64,000 bases of DNA, from assembly GCA_019637335.1 (NCBI GenBank), contig JAHBVV010000001.1, positions 62,001 to 126,000 of the forward strand. Direction: 5' to 3'. Shown in pieces: positions 44,867-52,797 of the stretch. The notes under the pieces were generated by a model, which did no database searches, was not told the DNA's origin, and worked only from the letters and a program-made list of their open reading frames with translations. How positions within the stretch are numbered: the first letter of the stretch is position 1; each line of letters begins with the position of its first letter. The position numbers and the translations under genes were made by a program. This stretch comes from Candidatus Hydrogenedentota bacterium. Lineage in GTDB: Bacteria; Hydrogenedentota; Hydrogenedentia; Hydrogenedentales; JAEUWI01.

Positions 44867-45160
44867 TCACCACAATTCCTCCGCCAGGTCGCGCCACTCG
44901 GGATTCTGTTTCTCAATCAGCTCAATCTTCCAGGCCCTGTTCCACTTCTTGATCTGCTTCTCCCGAATAATGGCGGATCGCATGTCCGATAAGAACTCAC
45001 AGTACACCAGCCTGTGAACGCCATACCGCCTCGTGAAACCGGGCCGAACATCCTCTTTGTGTTCCCGAACACGTTGCGCCAAATTGCTTGTCACGCCTGT
45101 GTAAAGGGTGCCATTCCGTTTACTGGCCATAATGTAAACCGCCGGACGCTTATCCTGCAT
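44867..45160 (-). CDS. Small GIY-YIG endonuclease inside the palindrome array
   Basis: A 97-residue single-domain GIY-YIG nuclease. The GIY/YIG strand pair reads AVYIMAS...GTLYTGVTSN (about 7-26), followed by the conserved Arg in LAQRVREHK (about 27-35) and the catalytic Glu in IIREKQIKKWNRAWK (about 65-79). The protein ends NPEWRDLAEELW, so its 3' end runs straight into a palindrome on the + strand (44829-44858). AGGAG lies 7 bases before ATG 45160. An upstream in-frame extension to 45271 only translates a palindrome unit and is not taken as coding. It cuts DNA by family; its specific target is unknown. Confidence 0.88.
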   Translation of the reverse strand: MQDKRPAVYIMASKRNGTLYTGVTSNLAQRVREHKEDVRPGFTRRYGVHRLVYCEFLSDMRSAIIREKQIKKWNRAWKIELIEKQNPEWRDLAEELW

Positions 45161-45360
45161 GCCACACTCCTGGATTCCCACTTTCGCGGGAATGACGGGC
45201 GACTCGCCCACCACGTTCGTCATCTCCGCCACGTTCGTCATCCCCGTGAAAACGGGGATCCACGCCTTCACCGCGCCACCTCCACCGCTACCTGCTGGAT
45301 TCCCACTTTCGTGGGAATGACGGGCGACTCGCCACCGCCACTTTCGTCATCCTCGCGAAC

Positions 45361-45562
45361 GGGGCTGTCGGTTTAACTGGTGCGAACGCCTCAAAACCTG
45401 CAAGTTTGTGCTGCTGTCCTGAGCGTCATTCCCGCGAACGCGGGAATCCAGTGGAATTCCGAGGTTTGTGGGATCGTGTTCCTGGATCCCCCCGTTCGCG
45501 GGGATGACGGATCTGCTCAATCCTTCCATAGTGTAGAGTGAATTGAGTAAACCGACAACCCC
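45361..45562. mobile_element. MITE-like element C inserted in a palindrome unit
   Basis: A 202-bp non-coding element with 15-bp inverted ends: GGGGCTGTCGGTTTA on the left and the complement of GGGGTTGTCGGTTTA on the right. It is flanked by GAAC at 45357-45360 and 45563-45566. Removing the element and one GAAC restores the array unit CGTCATCCTCGCGAAC followed by GCGGGGATCC. It contains its own paired palindrome (45422-45512). A related sequence lies at 8561-8760 inside element A. Confidence 0.85.
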
Positions 45563-45705
45563 GAACGCGGGGATCCACGACTTCACCGCGCCACCACCAC
45601 CGCCACCTGCTGGATTCCCACTTTCGTGGGAATGACGGGCGACTCGCTACCACCGCGCCACCACCACCGCCACCTGCTGGATTCCCACTTTCGTGGGAAT
45701 GACGG

Positions 45706-46058
45706 TACTGGGTGAAAAACCAAACATCCCTCGGGCCTCGCCCCAGACCCCATCAACTTCTATCCCTTGCGAGCCAATGCCACCACTACAAGTTCCCGCG
45801 CCTGAGCTATCGCTATTTTAAGCGGTAAAGCAGTAAAGCAACCAGATAATCACTACCTGGCGAGGCAAAACCCGATGATGCTGTAATCTGTAAGTGATCG
45901 ACAGCGTGCAACTACCGCGGTTCAAGGAACGGCACGCGCCCCGGCCCCCATCGATATCCGTAGGCAGACCATATCTTCCATCGTGCTTGGGCATGTTGAT
46001 TCGCCCCGGAACCTGTCGAAGGATGGAGGTAAGCTCATATCTATGTACTACACACGTA
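45706..46058. other. AT-richer non-coding stretch after the array
   Basis: This stretch is less GC-rich than its neighbours. A minus-strand open frame (45818-46186) shows no recognisable domain, overlaps the better ORF at 46059-46442, and has no good ribosome site. I see no RNA gene or terminator. It is probably part of a small acquired segment extending to about 46600. Confidence 0.4.
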
Positions 46059-46442
46059 CTATGCTCGGACTTTCCAGCCATCCAGATCTCCCGGCAGTTT
46101 AAGCTCCCATTTGAGATAGTACTCAGCAGCGGCAACTGCCGAATCAAACACACGCGAACATCGGTGTGCCACCAATGTCGGGTCAATTGGGTTCGTATGG
46201 GCAGAAAAGGATCTAAACCTACCTTGGGCCTCCCGGTGAATTAAGACCCCCTCCATTGGATTCTCTCCGCTTTCTTCTTGTGGAGCGGCAGGAAACCGTT
46301 CAACGCTTTCAAGAACTCTAGCCAGGTGCTCCAAAACTTCTGAATAGAGAAGCCCTTCATTTATGGAAAGTCCATGTCTTAATCTTTCTTCCATATCGAT
46401 ATGCTCTCCCCTTAGTAGACGTGTCATTATGTGTGCTCTCAA
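46059..46442 (-). CDS. Hypothetical protein in a foreign-looking segment
   Basis: A 127-residue frame with AT-richer codon use than its neighbours. The composition is protein-like, with helical segments (about 8-50) and a C-terminal AVAAAEYYLKWELKLPGDLD stretch. I recognise no family, signal peptide or membrane helix. It starts at TTG 46442, with GGGAGA about 8 bases upstream, or at ATG 46427. It may be cargo of the segment that also carries the palindrome array. Confidence 0.45.
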   Translation of the reverse strand: MRAHIMTRLLRGEHIDMEERLRHGLSINEGLLYSEVLEHLARVLESVERFPAAPQEESGENPMEGVLIHREAQGRFRSFSAHTNPIDPTLVAHRCSRVFDSAVAAAEYYLKWELKLPGDLDGWKVRA

Positions 46443-46482
46443 TTCTTGTGTCTCCCTTAGGGCATATAGAACGAATCAATTA

Positions 46483-46845
46483 TTACAGAATTTGGAATCT
46501 CGCGTTATACTGTACTTTCATGCCGTATTCATTGGTCCGGAGGGTGCTCCTCTTAGAATAGTCTCCCACGTTGAGCAAGTCCAAGCGTTCTTCTCTAATG
46601 AGGGTCCGCAAGCAAAGCGACACCCCGTCGCCGATGTTCACATCGTCCACAAGGCAGGCGTTCGACGCTTCCAGGACGAAGCGGTCCGTGCCCTGAACGG
46701 GCGCATTGTCCGCGCGCAAGACCGCCGCCAGCGCCTGCCCCAACGGCCCGCGCCGGATCACGACCTGGCCCCGGAAGACGGGGGCTTGGATGACGTGCGG
46801 CGTGCCGTCCGCCGTGGCGACGGGGGCGGGTCTTACGTCCCTCAA
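46483..46845 (-). pseudogene. Possible gene remnant at the edge of the foreign-looking segment
   Basis: An open frame of 120 codons. The first two thirds (VATADGTPHVIQAPVF ... NIGDGVSLCLRTL) have the strong GC third positions of genuine genes here, while the last third turns AT-richer. The only start is a TTG without a ribosome site, a few codons after a stop. This looks like the 3' part of an older gene truncated at both ends, with the AT-rich segment joined near 46600. I recognise no family. Confidence 0.35.
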
Positions 46846-46955
46846 ACGTATTGATGGTCTCCGTCAATTGGTGTACGATCAAGAAGTCGGATACCGCGCC
46901 GGTCCGCGCGTGGACTGGCCTACGGGGGAACCGTTTGACGGAAGGGAGTGCGCCC

Positions 46956-47633
46956 ATGTCCCGATTCTTGTTCACCGTTTCCTTGATGTGTCTCATTCTC
47001 GCGTTCGCCTGTGGCGAGGCGTGGGCGCACAAGCCGGTCGTCATTGATGGCGGTCCGACCGACGCCCAAACGGCGCATGACGTGCCCGACCCCGGGGTGT
47101 CCTACGTGGGGTATCATGAGGCGACGCCCGGGGCGCCGGCGCTCTGGTTCACCTTCGAGGCCCGTCAGGGGACCCCGCTGTACCTGCAGCCGGGCGTGCC
47201 CAAGATCGACCGTTTCGGGGCGCTCCGGCCCGCGATGGCGTTGCTTGGGCCGGGTCTTCCGGCGGTGGAGGTTCCCTTCGCCGTGCCCGAGGGCTATGGC
47301 GGGCAGGTTTTCTTCACGGATGACCAGGCGCCTGTTGTGTTCGAGGAGGAATTCACGGGCACAACGTCGTGGCAGTTTCCCGCGGTGGAGCTGGCCGCGC
47401 CCGTCACCGGTCGCTATTACCTGGTGGGTTATCTGCCCGGCGGCGAATCGGGCAAGTTCTGGATGGCTATCGGGGAAGAGGAAGCCTTCGGGCTCGCGGA
47501 CCTGTTCACCTTGCCCCAGACGCTCGTTCAGGTGCGCCTCTTCCACGAGATCTTCCCCTTTGGCGGGATTCTCGGGTGGGCGCTGGTCTTCATGCTGCTG
47601 GCGGTATCCGGTTTCATCTTCTGGTTTCTTTAG
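46956..47633 (+). CDS. Exported protein with C-terminal membrane helix, unknown function
   Basis: A 225-residue protein with a signal peptide (about 1-24, ending ...GEAWA-HKP). An extracytoplasmic beta-rich domain (about 25-195, e.g. ALWFTFEARQGTPLYLQPGVPK) and one C-terminal helix (about 202-224) follow. The repeated GTPLYLQ, GRYYLVGYLPGG pattern resembles secreted jelly-roll-like domains, but I cannot name a family. GAAGGGAG lies 7 bases before ATG 46956. The tspO gene follows within 95 bases on the same strand. Confidence 0.7.
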   Translation: MSRFLFTVSLMCLILAFACGEAWAHKPVVIDGGPTDAQTAHDVPDPGVSYVGYHEATPGAPALWFTFEARQGTPLYLQPGVPKIDRFGALRPAMALLGPGLPAVEVPFAVPEGYGGQVFFTDDQAPVVFEEEFTGTTSWQFPAVELAAPVTGRYYLVGYLPGGESGKFWMAIGEEEAFGLADLFTLPQTLVQVRLFHEIFPFGGILGWALVFMLLAVSGFIFWFL

Positions 47634-47726
47634 CGGGCGAATTCGTCCGTGCCTTGCAGTGCATCCGCCTTGTCTTTTCACGGGACGCCGTTCTGGCGGC
47701 CCGGGCCCGGAGTTGTGAGCGTGCGT

Positions 47727-48209
47727 ATGGGTATTCGAGCCATCAAGAACGTGGGCGCCTTTGTGCTGGCCCAGGCGCTGTGTTTTGGCGCGGCGGGCAT
47801 TGGGAGCGCCTTCACCGCCTCCTCCGTCGGGACGTGGTATCGGGAAATTGCGAAGCCCGACTGGACCCCGCCCTCCTGGGTGTTTGGCCCGGTATGGACG
47901 GTGTTGTACGCGCTGATGGGGGTTGCGGCGTTTCTGGTCTGGCGGACGGGCCGCTGGTCCGAGACGCGCGGGGCGTTGCTCACCTTTCTGGCGCAGCTGG
48001 CGCTCAACACGGCTTGGTCCATTATCTTCTTTGGCGCCCGGAATCCGGGCTTTGCGTTCCTGGAGATCCTGCTGCTCTGGATCGCCATCGTGGCGACGAT
48101 GGTCCTCTTCTGGCGGCGCTCGAAGATCGCGTCTCTACTGTTGGCGCCCTATCTCGCGTGGAGCTCTTTCGCCGCGTTCCTGAATTTCACCATCTGGCAA
48201 ATGAACTGA
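47727..48209 (+). CDS. TspO/MBR-family membrane protein
   Basis: A 160-residue protein with five hydrophobic helices, homologous to the tryptophan-rich sensory protein and peripheral benzodiazepine receptor that bind porphyrins and sterols. The family signature is WTPPSWVFGPVWTVLYALMG (about 39-58), with further conserved ALNTAWSIIFFG (about 90) and YLAWSSFAAFLNFTIW (about 142). The start could also be GTG 47721. GGAG lies about 8 bases before GTG 47721 and 14 before ATG 47727. Confidence 0.92.
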   Translation: MGIRAIKNVGAFVLAQALCFGAAGIGSAFTASSVGTWYREIAKPDWTPPSWVFGPVWTVLYALMGVAAFLVWRTGRWSETRGALLTFLAQLALNTAWSIIFFGARNPGFAFLEILLLWIAIVATMVLFWRRSKIASLLLAPYLAWSSFAAFLNFTIWQMN

Positions 48210-48449
48210 GGGTATCGTTGAGGAAAACAGGCCTGGATGGACCGGGTGCATGCGTATGCGGCTGTGCCGCCGCCGGGCAGACCCGGAATACGCCTCCACG
48301 TTCCGGGACGAATTTCTTTACACGACCCGCTTGTACTGTCGGCGCCCGCTTGCGATAATCCGCGGAGCCGTCCAATGCGGCGTCTGGCTGCACTTGCGGA
48401 AAGTACTGTTCCCGACTATGGCCCAAACCTCAGCGAAGGTCCCTGCCTG

Positions 48450-49394
48450 ATGATGCGTCCCTCCACCACTCGAATCGTACTGGCGACGCTTGTGGCCCTC
48501 GCTGTAAGCGGGCCGCTTCACGGCGAAACGGCTTTGGAGGCGCCAGCGGAGCAGGTATGTGTGATATCGGATGAACGGATCCTCGAATCCAGCGGCCTGG
48601 CGCTTTCCCGGCGGGAACCCGACGCGGTCTGGATCCATAACGATTCCGGCGATACGGCAAGGCTTTTTCTTGTCGGTATGGAGGGGAACACCCGCGGTGT
48701 TTTCCATCTGGCGGATGTCCCCATGCCGTTGGATTGGGAGGACATGTGCAGCTTCACCCTCGAAGGCGAGCCCTGGCTGCTGGTCGGCGACGTGGGGGAC
48801 AACGCGAGCCACCGGCGTTTGGGCGCGCCGGAAAGCGGGCCCGAACGCGCCTGTCGCCTGCTGCTGCTCCATGAGCCCGCGCTAAAAGTCGGAAGCGAGC
48901 AGGACGCCGTCCCCGTGCACGCCACCATTCTTTTCGAGTATGAAGATGGCCCGCGCAATTGTGAGAGCGTGGCGGTGGACACGGAACGCCGAGAGATTCT
49001 CCTGGTTTCGAAGTCGAAATCCACGCCCCTCGATTGCGGCGTGTACACGATTCCCTTGACCCTGGAAGCGGGAACGACATCGGCCGTTGCACGGCGGATC
49101 GGCGAACTGGATACACCCTACGCGACCGCCATGGATATCGCGCCCGACAACCATCGTCTCGTGCTCATATCCGCGCGGGGGGCGCTGGTGGTGGACCGAG
49201 ACCCGGACCAGGAATGGGGGGAGGCGCTGAAAGGGGCGTCAACGTTGCTGACATTGCCCAGGCGAGAGAACGGCGAGACGGTCTGTTTCGGGCGAAACCG
49301 GGATGAACTGCTCCTGAACAGCGAGCGCATCGGGCAGCCCCTCTGGCGCGTCACAATTCCCGCCCCGCCAGGCGCCCGAGCAGGCGATGAATAA
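48450..49394 (+). CDS. Secreted beta-propeller-like protein, unknown function
   Basis: A 314-residue protein with a signal peptide (about 1-25) and repeated beta-strand blocks such as VWIHNDSGDTARLFLVG, MCSFTLEGEPWLLVGDVGDN, NCESVAVDTERREILLVSKSK (landmark VAVDTERREILL) and PYATAMDIAPDNHRLVLIS. The pattern recalls propeller-type esterase or phytase-like folds, but no catalytic motif is clear. GAAGG lies about 10 bases before ATG 48450. It is separated by 240 bp from tspO; I see no gene in that gap. It ends one base before the minus-strand tRNA-Val region. Confidence 0.6.
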   Translation: MMRPSTTRIVLATLVALAVSGPLHGETALEAPAEQVCVISDERILESSGLALSRREPDAVWIHNDSGDTARLFLVGMEGNTRGVFHLADVPMPLDWEDMCSFTLEGEPWLLVGDVGDNASHRRLGAPESGPERACRLLLLHEPALKVGSEQDAVPVHATILFEYEDGPRNCESVAVDTERREILLVSKSKSTPLDCGVYTIPLTLEAGTTSAVARRIGELDTPYATAMDIAPDNHRLVLISARGALVVDRDPDQEWGEALKGASTLLTLPRRENGETVCFGRNRDELLLNSERIGQPLWRVTIPAPPGARAGDE

Positions 49395-49395
49395 A

Positions 49396-49472
49396 TGGTG
49401 GGCGATAGAGGATTCGAACCTCTGACCCCCTGTGTGTAAGACAGGTGCTCTAACCAGCTGAGCTAATCGCCC
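49396..49472 (-). tRNA. tRNA-Val (anticodon UAC)
   Basis: Read on the minus strand, the acceptor stem GGGCGAT pairs with ATCGCCC, followed by A and an encoded CCA. The D-arm region is TAGCTCAGCTGGTTAGAGCA, the anticodon stem CCTGT/ACAGG has loop CTTACAC (anticodon TAC), and the T-arm AGAGGTTCGAATCCTCT is canonical. Length is 77 with CCA. Confidence 0.97.
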
Positions 49473-49508
49473 GGGGGAGAAGCGCGGGGCTTCTGGTGCG
49501 GGGCGCGT

Positions 49509-49537
49509 AGTATAGCACCCGCTTGCGCGTGTATCAA
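49509..49537 (-). promoter_or_regulatory. Promoter of tRNA-Val
   Basis: On the minus strand, TTGATA (49537-49532) and TATACT (49514-49509) lie exactly 17 bp apart. The transcript would start about 30 bases before the mature tRNA 5' end. Confidence 0.75.
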
Positions 49538-49552
49538 ACGAAACGCGGCCCG

Positions 49553-49713
49553 CGGGGCAATCGCACTTAAACCCGCTCTCGGCATATCGGCGTGAACTTG
49601 AGTCGATCCGGAGCCTCGAATCAACAAAAGTGAGCGTGTTGGAGCGCCGGCATCTCCGCCGGCAAGGTCAGGGATTCGCCGCAGGCAAAATACCAGCGCT
49701 CCTTCACGCGCCC
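49553..49713. mobile_element. Truncated copy 2 of MITE-like element B
   Basis: Bases from CGGGGCAATCGCACTTAAAC to CGCGCCC align with the left two thirds of the elements at 9020 and 56092, including the GGAGCGCCGGCATC and GGGATTCGCCGCAGGC blocks. The right inverted end is missing. It is more diverged than the other two copies and lies between tRNA-Val and the DUF1501 stop codon. Confidence 0.8.
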
Positions 49714-49732
49714 GCGGGCGTTTGTCGGTTGT

Positions 49733-50956
49733 TCAGGTGATGAGGTTCATGGGCTCGAAGCTGTCCTTGAGCACGGCTTTGGGGTCGGCGTGGAGCCAGG
49801 ATTCGAGGACGGTGGCGTAGACGCGGCGGAAGTCGGTGTTGAACTTGAGGTCGCCGCGGTCGAGGTCGGCGAGGTCGGGGGTCTGGCCGTGGAGGCCGCC
49901 GCGGACGTTCCTGCCGAGGAGGAACATGGGGGCCGCGGTGCCGTGGTCGGTGCCGCCGCTGCCGTTTTCGTTGACGCGGCGCCCGAACTCGGAGAAGACC
50001 ATGGTGGTGACGCGGTCGGCGGTCCCGTCGCGCTCGAGTTGCTGCTGGAACCGGGCGAGGGCATTGGCGACGTCGCCGAGGAGCTGTTCGTGCCGCCCGC
50101 CCTGGCCGGCGTGGGTGTCGAAGCCGCTGGTGGACACGTAGTAGATGCGGGTGGCGAGGCCGCCGCGGATGAGCCCGGCGACGGTGTCGAGCTGGTTGAC
50201 GCGGGCGGCGCGGCCGCGGCCTCCGTCCATCTGGACCTTGCCGCGTTTTGCGGCGGCGCGCACTTCGCCCGAGCTTTGGACGGCGGCGGTGGTGGTGTGC
50301 CGGAGGAAATCGAGCGTCGGGTTGCCGGTGGCCCCGGTGTTGAGCGCTTCAAAGGCCGCCGTGGAGTCCGCGCCCTGGCCGGCGTTCCAGCCAAACTTTC
50401 CGGGGTCGGTCGTGGAGACGCCGTAGCCCAGGGCGCTGCCGAAGGCCTGGGGGCGCTCGGCGTCGAGCGCGAGGCCCACCTGGGGTTGGGCGGAGCCGCT
50501 GCAGTTGTTGTCGAAGTAGCGCCCGATCCACCCGTCGCCCAGGTATTCGTCCGAGTCGCTCGCGGTGTGCCAGATTTCCATGGACCGGAAGTGCGAGCGA
50601 TCGGGGTTGGGATAACCGACGCCCTGGATGACGGCGAGCTGGCCCTGGTCGTACAGGGGCATGATCGGCTTGAGCGCGTCGTTGAGCCCGAGCTGATCGT
50701 TCAGTTTCAGCAGGCGCCCGGGCCGGAGGCCGAGGTTCGGGCGCGCATTGTAGTAGAGGTCGTTCTCGAAGGGCACAACGGTGTTGAGGCCGTCGTTGCC
50801 GCCGCCGAGCTGCACCACCACGAGGACGCGGCCGTCGTTGAAGCCCTGGATGGCCTGGGCCGTGTCGGCGTAGACGTCGGTCAGGAACTTGGGCGCGAGG
50901 CCGAGGCCCGAAAAAACGGCCAGGCCCTTCATAAAATCGCGGCGTGTCAGAGGCAT
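49733..50956 (-). CDS. DUF1501 protein with Tat signal
   Basis: An exported 407-residue protein of the DUF1501 family (sulfatase-like/alkaline-phosphatase-like fold). It begins with a twin-arginine motif, LTRRDFMKGLAVFSGLGLA (about 3-21). Family features include VVVQLGGGNDGLNTVVPF (about 46-63), RSHFRSMEIWHTA (about 123-135), FDTHAGQGGRHEQLL and VFSEFGRRVNENGSGGTDHG (landmark FSEFGRRV). GGGGAGA precedes the ATG. It is encoded 39 bases downstream of a DUF1800 gene, the usual partner. Members are common in planctomycete-like bacteria; the reaction is unknown. Confidence 0.92.
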   Translation of the reverse strand: MPLTRRDFMKGLAVFSGLGLAPKFLTDVYADTAQAIQGFNDGRVLVVVQLGGGNDGLNTVVPFENDLYYNARPNLGLRPGRLLKLNDQLGLNDALKPIMPLYDQGQLAVIQGVGYPNPDRSHFRSMEIWHTASDSDEYLGDGWIGRYFDNNCSGSAQPQVGLALDAERPQAFGSALGYGVSTTDPGKFGWNAGQGADSTAAFEALNTGATGNPTLDFLRHTTTAAVQSSGEVRAAAKRGKVQMDGGRGRAARVNQLDTVAGLIRGGLATRIYYVSTSGFDTHAGQGGRHEQLLGDVANALARFQQQLERDGTADRVTTMVFSEFGRRVNENGSGGTDHGTAAPMFLLGRNVRGGLHGQTPDLADLDRGDLKFNTDFRRVYATVLESWLHADPKAVLKDSFEPMNLIT

Positions 50957-50995
50957 GTGTCTATTCTCCCCGGTCGCTGGGACCGCGTATTGGCG

Positions 50996-52687
50996 TCAGC
51001 AGAGCTGGTATTCGGCCAGGCTCGTCATGAGGTGAAGCAATTCGTTGCGCTTTTGATCGGGCAGGTTTTCCGGCGTCACGGGCATCCCGGCGTCGGGAAC
51101 GCCGAGGGCCTGGAGCAACGTCTGACGCTGATCGTGCGCGAGCGGCGCGCCGATGAGGCGTTCGGCCAGTTGCGCAATGCACTCGCCCGCCGTGGTGAAG
51201 GTCATGCCCTCGAACATATCGCTCAGCGGGTCGTACTCGGCGGGCGCCTCCAGGCCCAGCTCCTTGAGCAGGGCGCGGCGTTGGGCGGGATTGCCCGTGC
51301 GCAGGATCTTGAGTTTGAACTGGCGTTCTTCCCGCGGGAGGCCCTTGAGTTTCTCGCGGATCTGCTCGCGGAGCGCCGCGCGCGGGTCCTCGGCGGCTTT
51401 TTTCTCGGCGGGCGTCATGGTCATCGCCGGCGGCGCCAGTTCGGGGTCGGCCCCGGCGGGCGCCATCATCATCGCGTCGCCGCCGCCCGCCATCCTCTGG
51501 TTGTGGCCGCGCGTGGCGGCGGAAGCCAGATCGGCGGGCAGGTTGTAGCGGATCAGCAGGGTATTCGCGTTGATCCAGGCACGGTTGCCGTCCCACCCTT
51601 TCACATTCGGCGGGTGGAGCAGGTCCTGCCCGAGGCGCGCGGTGGCCTGCACCATGGCCACCGGGGGCACGGTGTCGAGGGCGAGGTCGTGCGTGAGCTT
51701 GACCACGAACTGGGCCGGGCTCTTAATCTGAGAACCCACCACTTCGGGCGCGTGGAAGGCCTCCGACAGGAAGATTTGCCGCAGCACGGGCTTCAATTCA
51801 AAGCTGGATTCACGAAACGTGCTGGCAAGCGCCGCGACCACGTCGGGATCCGGATTCTCGCTGGCAAAGAATTTCCAGAGCTTGCCGCAGATGAAGGGGG
51901 CGAGGGCTTCCTGCTCGAACAGGATATCGATCATGTCGGCGCCGTCGAAATTGCCCGTCCGCCCGAAGACCGTCTTGGCGCCCGAATCGTGGGCCTGGCG
52001 CCGGAACTGGAACGAACGCCCGTCGCTGCTCCAGCCGGTGAAGGCGCGCGCCGCTTCCTTGATATCCTCCTCCGTGTATTGCCCCTGGCCCAGCGTGAAG
52101 AGCTCCATCAGCTCGCGCGCCCAGTTCTCATTCGGCTTCTGCTTCGTGCTTCGGTCGTTGTCGAGATACCGCAGCATGCAGGGCGACTGCCCCACGTGGG
52201 TGACCAGCGTCCTGAAATTGCCCGTGGCGTTCCGGCGGAAGACCTCCAGCAGTTCGTAGTTGTGCTGGGAAGCGCGCACCTTCTGGGCCGAGGTGGCGAA
52301 GTGCCCGTGCCAGAAGAGGGCCATCTTCTCCTCAAGCGGGCGCGGGCTGACGCGCATGCGCTGGATCCACCAGGCCTGGAGCCTCCGAAGGGCCTCCCGT
52401 TCCTTCCGCTGCTCCTCCTGCTGGAGGGCGCGCCGCTCTTCCTCGCCCAGGCCCCGGCGTTTCGCCCGGCGCTCCTGCTGGGTGAGCGCGGGAATAAGAA
52501 AATCCGGCTCGGGGTACGCGAAGGGCACGTTCTCGTAGCCCAGGAGGTGGTCTACGGCGGCTTCGGGCGCCATTTCCGACAGGCGTACCGCCAGCGAATG
52601 GGGCACACCGAAACCCGCGCGGTTCAGCAGGTGCCGGGCGCTTGCCAGGGACCACGATTCGGGGCCGATGGGGTGCAGACTGGCCAT
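50996..52687 (-). CDS. DUF1800 family protein
   Basis: A 563-residue protein of the DUF1800 family. The opening SARHLLNRAGFG (about 15-26) is characteristic. Further markers are MALFWHGHFATS (about 122), WARELMELFTLGQGQYTEEDIKEAARAFTGW (landmarks RELMELFTLG and EAARAFTGW) and PPNVKGWDGNRAWINANTLL (landmark PNVKGWDG). The C-terminus has a charged Lys/Glu-rich insertion (about 425-470) and no signal peptide. GGAGGAG precedes ATG 52687. It is cotranscribed with DUF1501; both probably act together at the cell surface, though no activity is established. Confidence 0.92.
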   Translation of the reverse strand: MASLHPIGPESWSLASARHLLNRAGFGVPHSLAVRLSEMAPEAAVDHLLGYENVPFAYPEPDFLIPALTQQERRAKRRGLGEEERRALQQEEQRKEREALRRLQAWWIQRMRVSPRPLEEKMALFWHGHFATSAQKVRASQHNYELLEVFRRNATGNFRTLVTHVGQSPCMLRYLDNDRSTKQKPNENWARELMELFTLGQGQYTEEDIKEAARAFTGWSSDGRSFQFRRQAHDSGAKTVFGRTGNFDGADMIDILFEQEALAPFICGKLWKFFASENPDPDVVAALASTFRESSFELKPVLRQIFLSEAFHAPEVVGSQIKSPAQFVVKLTHDLALDTVPPVAMVQATARLGQDLLHPPNVKGWDGNRAWINANTLLIRYNLPADLASAATRGHNQRMAGGGDAMMMAPAGADPELAPPAMTMTPAEKKAAEDPRAALREQIREKLKGLPREERQFKLKILRTGNPAQRRALLKELGLEAPAEYDPLSDMFEGMTFTTAGECIAQLAERLIGAPLAHDQRQTLLQALGVPDAGMPVTPENLPDQKRNELLHLMTSLAEYQLC

Positions 52688-52797
52688 GGGTAACTCCTCC
52701 AGCGGCTCCGCGCCGCGGGCGTTTCACTGCGTTACGGTGATTGAAACACCAGAATCGCGCGGCGGTTCCCAATGCCGGCCATCAGCCCGACCGGCAT

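Larger units (their letters stand above)
44485..45705. repeat. Array of paired imperfect palindromes (REP/BIME-like)
   Basis: The stretch is built from repeated hairpin units. One form reads CGTCATTCCCGCG...CGCGGGAATCC or CGTCATCCTCGCGAACGCGGGGATCCA; its partner reads CTGGATTCCCACTTTCGTGGGAATGACGG. Pairs are separated by C/A-rich linkers such as CACCGCCACCACC. At least eight hairpin arms occur on either side of a GIY-YIG gene (44867-45160). A 202-bp MITE interrupts one unit at 45361. The same units occur inside element A near 8485-8715. Confidence 0.9.

Noticed and set aside
44867-45271. 134-residue version of the GIY-YIG protein
   Set aside because: The extra N-terminal residues are a translation of the palindrome; ATG 45160 has a good ribosome site and the domain starts there.
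44485-45705. Possible CRISPR array
   Set aside because: Repeats are hairpins of variable sequence with short C/A-rich linkers; there is no uniform repeat length, no unique spacers of constant size and no cas genes.
46363-46854. 163-codon + strand frame
   Set aside because: It lies opposite frames with better coding character and its C-terminal half is Arg/Asp-rich shadow sequence.
48250-48450. 66-codon frame between tspO and the propeller-like gene
   Set aside because: No family resemblance and no good ribosome site, and it abuts the real start at 48450.
49790-52693. 967-codon + strand frame across the DUF1501 and DUF1800 genes
   Set aside because: It crosses two clear minus-strand genes and has Val/Gly/Ala-biased shadow composition and no ribosome site.
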